Of a DNA stretch of 9,446 bases, positions 1 to 6,275 are shown piece by piece. The DNA is from Syntrophomonas sp. UBA5288 (lineage in GTDB: Bacteria; Bacillota; Syntrophomonadia; Syntrophomonadales; Syntrophomonadaceae). The notes beneath the pieces were generated by a model. The model ran no database searches. It saw only the letters and a list, made by a program, of their open reading frames with translations, and was not told the origin of the DNA. The number at the start of each line of letters is the position of its first letter. Position 1 is the first letter of the stretch. A program made the position numbers and the translations under genes. The DNA is taken from NCBI GenBank assembly GCA_002408445.1, contig DHSK01000026.1, positions 7,990 to 17,435 on the forward strand, read 5' to 3'.

Positions 1-42
1 GCGAAGAATCTTAAGATCCTTCGTCTTTGCCCCAGGATGACA
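1..42. repeat. Palindromic dispersed-repeat-like element, cut by window edge
   Basis: Bases 2-23 form a near-perfect palindrome: CGAAG, one mismatched base, the perfect palindrome ATCTTAAGAT, one mismatched base, then CTTCG. It is followed by a CCCCAGGATGACA tail. Read on the minus strand the order is TGTCATCCTGGGG, a short link, then GAAGGATCTTAAGATTCTTC. This resembles a widespread intergenic repeat family with a 'GTCATCCTGAGCGAAGCGAAGGATCT' type of consensus that I recall from many bacterial genomes; that link is memory, not a search. The element lies downstream of the minus-strand gene and could also form a hairpin in its transcript. Its left end is outside the window. Confidence 0.5.
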
Positions 43-100
43 TTTGTAAAGTTACTGCTTAATCATAGGAAAAAGTTATTATGCCAAACTCTCAATACCC

Positions 101-1864
101 TTAAAAGCGGTAATTTAATTTGGCTAATCCTTTTATGTTAAGACTCATCATCAAAGCGGCTGATTTATAAACAGCATACCGCATAACCGAAAGATCGGAA
201 ACATCTTCCAGGGATACAGGCGTATTTTTCAAAGGCTGAATATACTTATTGCGCAATTGATTAATAGCCAGCAGCAGTCCTACCAGAAGGTAAAGCCCCT
301 CATCTTCAGCATTTCCTTCGGTGATAAGCATAAATAACATCCAGCCGGCCTGGTCCAGATGATTGGTTTTCTGTTTTATATAAGAATTACTGCAGAATGA
401 ATAAAAAGCCTTGGGATAGATATTATCGAGGTATGAACCCAGTTCCGGTTTTTTTTGTTCCAAGCGCTGTTGAACGGACTCGAAGACCTCCTTGTAAGCC
501 CCGGTTCTCACTTCTTCTTTAATGACCCGCCGCAATTTATTGCCTTCTTCGCTAAATCTTATCCCTCTTGCGACCATGAGTTCCAACGGCCGTATAAATA
601 ATAGCAGAGGATATACTCCATCCTTAATAATATTGGGTAAATTATTATTTACATAAACCTGATAAACCAGTTCCGCATCCACCAAAGCTTTATAGATCAC
701 TGCTGTTTCCGAGGAAGGTGAAACCGATGACAAGCCGGGAATCTCATCATTGAGCAAATTTCTGATATACTCCGTAACATCCTGCTCCACATTCTCCAGT
801 ACATGATCTTTCATGCCCAGCAGTTTTTCTTCTATGTCCTCCCAGCGTTTCTCAATGAGAATATCCTGCCAGGCCAATGTTACCATTTTTTCACCGGATT
901 TTTCTTTCAAATCGCTGATTACAGTGTGGGCATCGCCTAACCGTTTGATTACCAGACTGCTTTCGCCGTGGCAATCGTTCATCAATTTATCCAAAGTGTC
1001 TTCCATGGCACTAAAAATATTCATAGCCTGCAAGGCGCTCTTCTGCATTCTTCCCACCATATCGGCGGCAAAGTTCTCCAGTTCCGTTATTAAACCGTCC
1101 TCAAAATTACTTATCCGTGCTTCCAGCGAGCGGTTAACCACTATTTGAAACTGGTCCCCCAGTTTATAGATATTTACATATTCGGTCACATCCTCTTCCT
1201 GGGTGCGTATCTCTTCTAACAACAGTTTGCGGACATAATCATAAAAAATTTCCTTTTCCTTTTGCACGGTGCGCTTCAAATGGTCGGCCCGGCCATTAAG
1301 ACATTGGTCCAAATCTATAAAATCCTGTTCTTTACGCTCCTTCACCTGATCTACCAATTTGATCAGAACATCGACATTTTCCCGCAATTGGCTGATCAGC
1401 TTGAACTTGTCATCACTCAAATTAACCATAGTCTGCAGAACAGTATTGGTTTCCGCTATGCCTTTGTCTATCTGGGCGGCAAAGTCATCGCCGTCTTCCC
1501 ATAGCCAGGACAACCCCCGTGAAAAATCTTTACGGTGGCTTTCCAGTACCGGTTGAATAATATTATTCAGTTCCCTGGTAAAAATGTCTTCACACAGGGG
1601 AGTAATTTCCTCCATCAGGCCATCGACTTTTTCCTTCAATTCATCTGATACCACTTCCGGTTTCTTATCTTTACCTTCAGCAATAAACTGCAAACATCCG
1701 CTTCCCACCAGCAGCAAAAACAAACATAGTATAACAATGCCCCAGGAAAATCCCCGGCTAAATATTAGGATCATCGCTATATTAAGCAACAGCAAAAACC
1801 ATAATATAATCCAGAGGTTAACATTTTTCTTTATACTCTCTTCGGCCTTTTTACGATAATTCAT
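101..1864 (-). CDS. Membrane-anchored, helix-rich protein of unknown function
   Basis: I do not recognise this 587-residue protein. Two hydrophobic segments lie at about residues 17-36 and 40-62, separated by a short turn (SRGF), so both ends are probably cytoplasmic with a tight hairpin in the membrane. Residues 65-375 are rich in Glu, Lys, Leu and Gln and look largely helical, probably coiled coil. The sequence VTEY occurs twice (226-229 and 363-366), each preceded by acidic residues. A segment at 331-348 (AWQDILIEKRWEDIEEKL) recalls the phosphatase helix of CheZ-like proteins. The C-terminal part (390-587) is more globular, with few charged runs. The start ATG has GGTGAGG upstream (plus-strand 1874-1880) at 9 nt spacing. 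The gene is divergent from hydCBA across 443 bp, so shared control is possible but unproven. A role in signalling or envelope organisation is only a guess. Confidence 0.85.
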   Translation of the reverse strand: MNYRKKAEESIKKNVNLWIILWFLLLLNIAMILIFSRGFSWGIVILCLFLLLVGSGCLQFIAEGKDKKPEVVSDELKEKVDGLMEEITPLCEDIFTRELNNIIQPVLESHRKDFSRGLSWLWEDGDDFAAQIDKGIAETNTVLQTMVNLSDDKFKLISQLRENVDVLIKLVDQVKERKEQDFIDLDQCLNGRADHLKRTVQKEKEIFYDYVRKLLLEEIRTQEEDVTEYVNIYKLGDQFQIVVNRSLEARISNFEDGLITELENFAADMVGRMQKSALQAMNIFSAMEDTLDKLMNDCHGESSLVIKRLGDAHTVISDLKEKSGEKMVTLAWQDILIEKRWEDIEEKLLGMKDHVLENVEQDVTEYIRNLLNDEIPGLSSVSPSSETAVIYKALVDAELVYQVYVNNNLPNIIKDGVYPLLLFIRPLELMVARGIRFSEEGNKLRRVIKEEVRTGAYKEVFESVQQRLEQKKPELGSYLDNIYPKAFYSFCSNSYIKQKTNHLDQAGWMLFMLITEGNAEDEGLYLLVGLLLAINQLRNKYIQPLKNTPVSLEDVSDLSVMRYAVYKSAALMMSLNIKGLAKLNYRF

Positions 1865-2006
1865 TTGCTACATCCTCACCCCGGATTTAAGTTATTCCCT
1901 ATAGTTTTATATCGATTATCAGATAAAAAACTTAACCGAAAATCACAGATAATCCAGTTTCCCCTTATAAAAAGCTCTATAACTAAACATAACTGTAAAA
2001 AACATA

Positions 2007-2025
2007 ATTCCATCCGGCCTGGAAT
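2007..2025. repeat. Inverted repeat, possible operator
   Basis: ATTCCA (2007-2012) and TGGAAT (2020-2025) are exact inverted repeats around a 7-bp GC-rich spacer, TCCGGCC. The position, in the middle of the divergent region and about 160 bp upstream of the hydC promoter candidate, suits a regulator site. A short T-run follows on the plus strand, but a terminator makes little sense between divergent genes. I do not recognise the motif as the site of a known regulator. An arm of six could arise by chance. Confidence 0.25.
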
Positions 2026-2163
2026 ACATTTTTCATTAAGGCTGCTGGCCTGCTTCTTTTTGCCTCCGGGTATGCCCTGAAAATTCGAACCGGAAATATA
2101 GGTGTTGCAAGCTATAAAAGCAAAAAAATTTTGCGTTCATATTAACCTTTTTACAGAAATATG

Positions 2164-2192
2164 TTTAATTCGCTATTAAAATCCCATATAAT
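2164..2192 (+). promoter_or_regulatory. Candidate sigma-A promoter for hydCBA
   Basis: A perfect -10 box TATAAT lies at 2187-2192. At 17 bp spacing upstream is TTTAAT (2164-2169), only three of six matches to the TTGACA consensus, so any promoter would rely on the -10 box or on an activator. The predicted start near 2199 gives a leader of about 110 nt before hydC. The surrounding DNA is AT-rich, so chance TATAAT matches are plausible. Confidence 0.4.
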
Positions 2193-2246
2193 GAAAACGT
2201 ATATGAAAGTTAAATATTATTTATGTTCGCTTTGGTGGTATGAGTT

Positions 2247-2273
2247 TATAAATATGGCTTGTCCATATATATA
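2247..2273. repeat. Imperfect inverted repeat just upstream of hydC
   Basis: The arms TATAAATATGG (2247-2257) and CCATATATATA (2263-2273) are complementary at 10 of 11 positions around the 5-nt spacer CTTGT. The repeat ends 17 nt before the hydC ribosome binding site (2291-2300). If transcription starts near 2199, it would form an RNA hairpin in the 5' leader; as DNA it could be an operator. It does not match the Rex or FNR consensus as I know them. No T-run follows, so it is not an intrinsic terminator. Confidence 0.4.
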
Positions 2274-2307
2274 GTAAATAAAAATCATACAGGAAGGAGG
2301 GAATGAA

Positions 2308-2748
2308 ATGGATCACAAAGGGATTCTCGCTGCTTATAAAGATGTACCAGGCGGGATGATAGAAGCCTTCCACGCTATCCAGAGAGAGAACAGTTACCTG
2401 CCAGAAGAAGCAATCATAGATGCCGCCAATATCTTCAATGTTCCAGCTTCTAAAGCCTACGGTGTAGCTACCTTTTATTCAATGTTTTCAGTCAAATCCC
2501 GGGGCAAAAATGTCATCAGAATATGCGAGAGTGCTCCCTGTCATGTTGCCGGCGCCGCACAGATTGTAGGCGCACTGGAAAAGGAGCTTGGTATCAAGAT
2601 GGGCGAGACTTCTGCTGATAACAAATTTACCCTTGAATTTACTGAATGTGTAGGACAATGCCAGTCTACGCCGGTTATTACTATTAACGGTAAAGCATAC
2701 CTTGATGTTACTCCAGCCAAGATACCATCCATTCTGGCAGAATATTAA
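2308..2748 (+). CDS. hydC: NADH-linked [FeFe] hydrogenase, HydC subunit (NuoE-like [2Fe-2S] protein)
   Basis: This 146-residue protein is the NuoE-like electron-transfer subunit of a soluble trimeric hydrogenase. In this family it carries one [2Fe-2S] cluster next to the flavin subunit. The N-terminal part (about 1-65) is the helical bundle typical of NuoE, with the family-like stretch YGVATFYSMFS at 51-61. The C-terminal part is the thioredoxin-like cluster domain: C73 and C78 (ICESAPCH) and C114 and C118 (ECVGQC) are the expected four ligands. The length is close to the family norm of about 150-165. The ATG start follows a strong site, AGGAAGGAGG at 2291-2300, with 7 nt spacing. It is first of three same-strand hydrogenase genes, with 73 bp to hydB. 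No signal peptide is seen, so the protein is cytoplasmic. Identification by family is firm; the precise electron route is inferred. Confidence 0.96.
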   Translation: MDHKGILAAYKDVPGGMIEAFHAIQRENSYLPEEAIIDAANIFNVPASKAYGVATFYSMFSVKSRGKNVIRICESAPCHVAGAAQIVGALEKELGIKMGETSADNKFTLEFTECVGQCQSTPVITINGKAYLDVTPAKIPSILAEY

Positions 2749-2805
2749 TAGAAATTCTGCCCTGACCATGAAGGAGAATGTAAGTAAAGAATTATTATTA
2801 AATAG

Positions 2806-2814
2806 AAAGGAGGG
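2806..2814 (+). promoter_or_regulatory. Ribosome binding site fixing the hydB start at 2822
   Basis: AAAGGAGGG sits 7 nt before ATG 2822. The reading frame is open further upstream (TTG 2702, ATG 2768), but neither has a ribosome binding site and TTG 2702 lies inside hydC. The start at 2822 also gives an N-terminus (MAEEMRIVLRN) that aligns with the beginning of NuoF-like cores. Confidence 0.85.
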
Positions 2815-2821
2815 CATACAA

Positions 2822-4045
2822 ATGGCCGAAGAAATGCGCATCGTGCTGCGTAATTACGGCAAAATCGATCCCCTTAAGATTGATGATTATATTGCTGCCG
2901 GTGGTTATAATTCTCTTAATAAAGCGCGCGGCATGGATAGGATGGCTGTTATCGACGAAGTGAAAAAGTCCAACCTCAGAGGCCGTGGGGGAGCTGGTTT
3001 TAACTGTGGTCAAAAATGGGCCTTCGCCTACCAGGCTGCATCTGATATTAAATATGTCATCTGCAATGCCGACGAGGGTGAACCCGGCACATACAAAGAC
3101 CGTATGATAATGGAAAGTGACCCCCAGACTTTGTTGGAAGGCATGGCTATTTGTGCCTATGCAATTGGCTCTAATAAAGGGTACATCTACTGCCGGGGAG
3201 AATATCCCGAAGTAGCAGATTTACTTAAAAAAGCAATAGACCAGGCAAAATCCAAAGGTGTCCTGGGAGATTTTGATGTTGAGGTAAGAAGTGGAGCCGG
3301 AGCCTATGTGTGCGGTGAAGAAACAGCTCTGATTGAATCTATTGAAGGTAACCGCGGTGAACCTAGGATCAAACCTCCTTTCCCTCCGGTTGAAGGTCTA
3401 TGGCAAAAACCCTCCATCGTAAACAACGTAGAAACTTTTGCCAACATCCCGGTCATTTTGGAAAAGGGTGCGGCCTGGTATGCTTCTATTGGCGACCCGT
3501 CTTATCCTGGAACCAAAGTTTTAACCCTTACCGGTGATATCAGCAATAAAACTTTCTTCGAAGTTCCCACCAGCACTACTATCAAAGACGTTATTTTCCA
3601 ATTTGGCGGCGGAATCCCGGGGGGCAAAAGATTTAAAGCTGTACAAATCGGCGGCACCTCAGGTGCGTTCATCCCTGAAACTGACCTGGATACCCCTATA
3701 GCATTTGATGCCATGTCCAAAATCGGTGCCGTGCTCGGTTCAGGCGCCGTTTTCGTACTTGATGAAACCCGCGACCTGGTAGACGTAACCTGCCGCATCG
3801 CAAAATTCTTTGAACATGAATCTTGCGGTAAGTGCGCTCCTTGCCGGGAAGGTACCTCGCGCATGCATGAGCTGATGGATAAGATAAATGCCGGAAAAGG
3901 CTCTGCCATTGACATTACCGTGCTGGAAAGGCTGGGTCGGGTCATGTCCTATTCCTGCCTCTGCGGTCTCGGTCAGGCTGCTCCGGCACCAGTATTAACC
4001 ACCATCAAACAGTTCAGGGCCGACTACAATGCCAAACTGATGTAG
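2822..4045 (+). CDS. hydB: NADH-linked [FeFe] hydrogenase, HydB subunit (NuoF-like, FMN and NADH binding)
   Basis: This 407-residue protein is the flavin subunit that accepts electrons from NADH and passes them to Fe-S clusters. The glycine-rich FMN/NADH site GRGGAGF is at 54-60, the conserved CNADEGEPGTYKDR at 81-94, and GAGAYVCGEETALIESIEG at 158-176, all typical of NuoF and HoxF. The C-terminal [4Fe-4S] motif CGKCAPC gives C335, C338 and C341, with C381 in LCGLG as the fourth ligand. The protein stops soon after, at DYNAKLM. Thermotoga HydB (about 626 residues) has an extra N-terminal thioredoxin-like [2Fe-2S] domain and a C-terminal two-[4Fe-4S] ferredoxin domain; neither is present here, and no frameshifted remnant is seen in the short flanks. 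It lies between hydC and hydA, 24 bp from hydA, and is surely co-transcribed. The short form suggests a non-bifurcating NADH hydrogenase, an inference by comparison with Syntrophomonas wolfei. Confidence 0.96.
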   Translation: MAEEMRIVLRNYGKIDPLKIDDYIAAGGYNSLNKARGMDRMAVIDEVKKSNLRGRGGAGFNCGQKWAFAYQAASDIKYVICNADEGEPGTYKDRMIMESDPQTLLEGMAICAYAIGSNKGYIYCRGEYPEVADLLKKAIDQAKSKGVLGDFDVEVRSGAGAYVCGEETALIESIEGNRGEPRIKPPFPPVEGLWQKPSIVNNVETFANIPVILEKGAAWYASIGDPSYPGTKVLTLTGDISNKTFFEVPTSTTIKDVIFQFGGGIPGGKRFKAVQIGGTSGAFIPETDLDTPIAFDAMSKIGAVLGSGAVFVLDETRDLVDVTCRIAKFFEHESCGKCAPCREGTSRMHELMDKINAGKGSAIDITVLERLGRVMSYSCLCGLGQAAPAPVLTTIKQFRADYNAKLM

Positions 4046-4069
4046 GAAAGAGCAAAAGGAGTGAATTAA

Positions 4070-5794
4070 ATGGTTAATGTGACTATAGACGGAATTAAAG
4101 TATCCGTTCCTAATGGCTCAACCATCCTGCAGGCAGCAAAAGAAGTCGGTATCCGTATTCCTACACTGTGTTATCATCCTGACCAGGCTGTCAAAGCCAA
4201 TTGCAGGGTGTGTGTATGTGAAGTCGAAGGTAATAGACTTCTCCAGGCTGCCTGTTCACAACCGGTTAGCGATGGAATGGTAATAAAAACCCGCAGTCCC
4301 AAAGTTATTGAGGCCAGACAAACCATACTCGAACTTATATTAGCCAATCATCCCCAGGATTGCCTCAATTGTATAAGAAATGGGAACTGTGAACTGCAGG
4401 AACTGGCTCGCGAATATTGTATTCGTGAAAATCCCTTTGAACTTAAAACCAGGGGTCTCGAAAAAGATTATTCAACCCCCTCCCTGTTCCGTGACCCCAA
4501 TAAGTGCATACTTTGCCGCCGCTGCATCGAAACCTGTACCACTGTACAGGGTGTAAATGCACTCGGTCTGGAATATCGCGGTCATAATGCCATGGTCGTT
4601 CCCACCATGGGGCAGAACCTGATTGACAGCCCCTGCGTCATGTGCGGCCAGTGTATCCATGCCTGCCCGGTCGGCGCTATAGGTGAAGTAGAAGAAATAG
4701 ACAAACTGCTCGCCGCCATAGCCGATCCCGATAAAATTGTCGTTACCCAGATGGCGCCTGCCGTAAGAGTTGCCATTGGTGAAGAAGTAGGTATGAAGAC
4801 CGGCGAAATGCCGATGGATAAATTGGTAGCAGCCTTGCGCCAGGTAGGCTTTGATTATGTTCTACATACCAACTTCACCGCTGACCTCACTATATTGGAG
4901 GAAGGCAACGAGCTCTTACAGAGGTTAACCACAGGCGGCACTCTGCCTATGTTTACCTCCTGCAGCCCGGGCTGGATCAACTTCTGTGAGACCTACTATC
5001 CTGATTTACTGGATAACCTGTCCACTTGTAAATCGCCTCAGCAAATGTTTGGTTCCCTGGTAAAGACTTACTGGGCTGAAAAGATGAATGTTTCCCCGGA
5101 TAAAATTTACTCCGTATCCATCATGCCCTGTACCGCCAAGAAATTCGAATCTGCCCGTCCCGAGATGAACTCCAGCGGTTACCGGGATGTGGACCTGGTT
5201 CTCACCACCCGCGAACTGGGCCGGATTCTACGCTTGAGCGGAATTGACTTTGGTAAACTGGAGCCTTCCTCCTTTGATTCCTGGATGGGAGCCTACACCG
5301 GTGCAGCCGTAATATTTGGCGCCAGCGGCGGTGTTATGGAAGCAGCTTTAAGAACCGTTTACGAAGTAGTTACCAAGGAAGAATTAAAAGACGTTAACTT
5401 CACAATTTGCCGTGGATTAACCGGCATCAAGGAAGCTGAAGTCAACCTTAACGGTACCGTGGTCAAGGTGGCCATCGCCAACGGCTTAAGCAATGCCAGA
5501 AAACTTATGGACCAGATCAGAGCCGGAGAATCACCCTACCACTTTATTGAAATCATGGCCTGCCCCGGCGGCTGCATAGGCGGCGGCGGACAGCCCATAA
5601 CCAAGTGCAATGCTAAACGCGAAGAGCGCATCACCGGAATTTATGTGGAAGACGAAAATTGTGCACTGAGAAAATCCCACGATAATCCGGAAGTTAAGGC
5701 TATTTATGATGAGTTCCTGCATGAACCTCTGGGACATAAATCCCATGAACTTCTGCACACTCATTATCATGCCAAAAACAAGAAAGTTCTGTAA
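4070..5794 (+). CDS. hydA: [FeFe] hydrogenase catalytic subunit HydA
   Basis: This 574-residue enzyme reduces protons to H2 at an H-cluster. In order: an N-terminal [2Fe-2S] domain (C34, C45, C48, C62); a His-ligated [4Fe-4S] motif (H94, C98, C101, C107); two ferredoxin clusters (C146, C149, C152, C156 and C189, C192, C195, C199); and the H-domain from about 222. H-domain motifs are TSCSPGW (296-302), MPCTAKKFE (352-360, C354) and EIMACPGGCIGG (494-505, C498 and C502). Proton-path residues matching Clostridium pasteurianum CpI are present: C298, E278, E281, S318 and R285. The position equal to CpI ligand C300 is serine (S299, codon AGC). Length and layout match CpI (574), and the C-terminal [2Fe-2S] domain of Thermotoga HydA is absent. 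No signal peptide is seen, so it is cytoplasmic. The start has AAAAGGAG at 4054-4061. It is third in the hydCBA unit. Confidence 0.97.
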   Translation: MVNVTIDGIKVSVPNGSTILQAAKEVGIRIPTLCYHPDQAVKANCRVCVCEVEGNRLLQAACSQPVSDGMVIKTRSPKVIEARQTILELILANHPQDCLNCIRNGNCELQELAREYCIRENPFELKTRGLEKDYSTPSLFRDPNKCILCRRCIETCTTVQGVNALGLEYRGHNAMVVPTMGQNLIDSPCVMCGQCIHACPVGAIGEVEEIDKLLAAIADPDKIVVTQMAPAVRVAIGEEVGMKTGEMPMDKLVAALRQVGFDYVLHTNFTADLTILEEGNELLQRLTTGGTLPMFTSCSPGWINFCETYYPDLLDNLSTCKSPQQMFGSLVKTYWAEKMNVSPDKIYSVSIMPCTAKKFESARPEMNSSGYRDVDLVLTTRELGRILRLSGIDFGKLEPSSFDSWMGAYTGAAVIFGASGGVMEAALRTVYEVVTKEELKDVNFTICRGLTGIKEAEVNLNGTVVKVAIANGLSNARKLMDQIRAGESPYHFIEIMACPGGCIGGGGQPITKCNAKREERITGIYVEDENCALRKSHDNPEVKAIYDEFLHEPLGHKSHELLHTHYHAKNKKVL

Positions 5795-5951
5795 TCTTGC
5801 ATGAATTAGTCCGGTTGGGAGAGCTTGAAAGAAGGCTTAAAGGCTGACCTTCAAACTCATTAATTGCTAAATAATTACCCTGCTAACAAGGTAAACGCTA
5901 AGTTAAAGGGGTCATCATATTTTTACCTTTTAATTAAGGCATATGTGTATG
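5795..5951 (+). other. Possible structured leader RNA before the maturation genes
   Basis: No gene is seen here. Several short helices can be drawn by eye: 5804-5810 with 5859-5865 enclosing two small hairpins (5822-5826/5833-5837 and 5840-5843/5848-5851); a hairpin TTACC...GGTAA (5875-5894); and TTAAAGG with CCTTTTAA (5903-5909/5926-5933, one bulge). Each is weak and AT-rich DNA gives such pairings by chance. I do not recognise any known riboswitch class, and there is no T-box signature. The interest lies in its place directly before a terminator that abuts the next ribosome binding site. It may simply be the 3' untranslated tail of hydA. Confidence 0.25.
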
Positions 5952-5985
5952 ACCGCTTACCCTGAAAACAGGCAAGCGGTTTTTT
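5952..5985 (+). terminator. Rho-independent terminator after hydA, in front of the maturation genes
   Basis: ACCGCTT (5952-5958) pairs with AAGCGGT (5974-5980). An inner stem CCTG (5961-5964) pairs with CAGG (5969-5972) around an AAAA loop, leaving a small internal bulge. Six T residues follow directly (5980-5985). It should end hydCBA transcription. Only 9 nt separate it from the ribosome binding site of the next gene, so no promoter fits between; downstream genes depend on read-through or on a promoter upstream of the hairpin. Confidence 0.85.
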
Positions 5986-6008
5986 ATTGGCAGCGGAGGT
6001 GAAAGAAG

Positions 6009-6254
6009 ATGGACAAAAGACTGGGAGTAATAGGAATTGTTATTGAAGATCGGCAGGTGGTTCCCCAGGTAAATAAAATCCTGAGTGAGCACGCCGATAT
6101 GATTATCGGCCGGATGGGTCTACCCCACCGTGAGCGTGAAGTATCGGTAATATCACTTATTGTTGACGGCACCACCGACCAGGTCGGCTCCATGACCGGC
6201 AAACTGGGCAGCATTCCCCAGGTCATTGTTAAAAGCGCCCTGACCAAAGCATAA
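6009..6254 (+). CDS. TM1266-family protein, putative regulator of the [FeFe]-hydrogenase system
   Basis: This 81-residue protein belongs to the small family named after Thermotoga TM1266, usually found beside [FeFe]-hydrogenase maturation genes and annotated as a putative iron-only hydrogenase regulator. The family is thought to have an ACT-like or NikR C-domain-like beta-alpha-beta fold. The sequence fits: an N-terminal strand (LGVIGIVI, 5-12), a helix (about 17-30), the conserved GRMGLPHRERE (34-44), strand VSVISLIVDG (45-54), a helix starting TTDQVGSMTGKLG and a last strand IPQVIVKSAL. There is no DNA-binding domain and no cysteine, so regulation by binding a partner or small ligand is more likely than direct DNA contact. 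The ribosome site GGAGGTGA (5995-6002) lies 6 nt from ATG. It is the first gene after the terminator and 21 bp before hydE. Its biochemical role is not known to me. Confidence 0.88.
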   Translation: MDKRLGVIGIVIEDRQVVPQVNKILSEHADMIIGRMGLPHREREVSVISLIVDGTTDQVGSMTGKLGSIPQVIVKSALTKA

Positions 6255-6275
6255 GATCGTTGAAAGGATGAGTTA

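Larger units (their letters stand above)
1865..2307. other. Divergent intergenic region between the membrane protein gene and hydC
   Basis: This 443-bp AT-rich stretch has no convincing gene; the open frame at 1865-2080 has no ribosome binding site and unlikely composition. It should hold promoters for both flanking genes. For the plus strand a TATAAT box is seen at 2187-2192. For the minus strand a GATAAT box (plus-strand ATTATC, 1915-1920) is a weak candidate with no good -35. Inverted repeats lie at 2007-2025 and 2247-2273, listed separately. No tRNA, known riboswitch or CRISPR repeat was recognised. Confidence 0.7.

Noticed and set aside
813..1556. Plus-strand open frames opposite the membrane protein gene
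   Set aside because: They are antisense shadows of the long minus-strand gene, without ribosome sites or recognisable domains.
2007..2034. Inverted repeat followed by TTTTT as a terminator
   Set aside because: The stem is short and AT-rich, the T-run is displaced, and a terminator is not expected between divergent genes.
1865..2080. Open frame of 71 codons in the divergent intergenic region
   Set aside because: No ribosome binding site, odd composition rich in His, Ser and Leu, and it fills promoter territory.
2771..2783. AAGGAG followed by ATG TAA, a start-stop minimal frame
   Set aside because: The spacing between the purine run and ATG is only one base, too short for initiation; it looks like chance in the hydC-hydB gap.
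2702..2821. N-terminal extension of hydB starting at TTG 2702 or ATG 2768
   Set aside because: Neither start has a ribosome binding site, TTG 2702 overlaps hydC, and the strong AAAGGAGGG at 2806-2814 points to ATG 2822.
5795..5951. Known riboswitch classes (c-di-GMP, fluoride, THF, T-box)
   Set aside because: None of the conserved core sequences that I remember for these classes is present.
5922..5951. A promoter just upstream of the terminator (TTTACC with TATGTG or TGTATG)
   Set aside because: Both boxes match the consensus poorly, and transcription would start inside the terminator stem.
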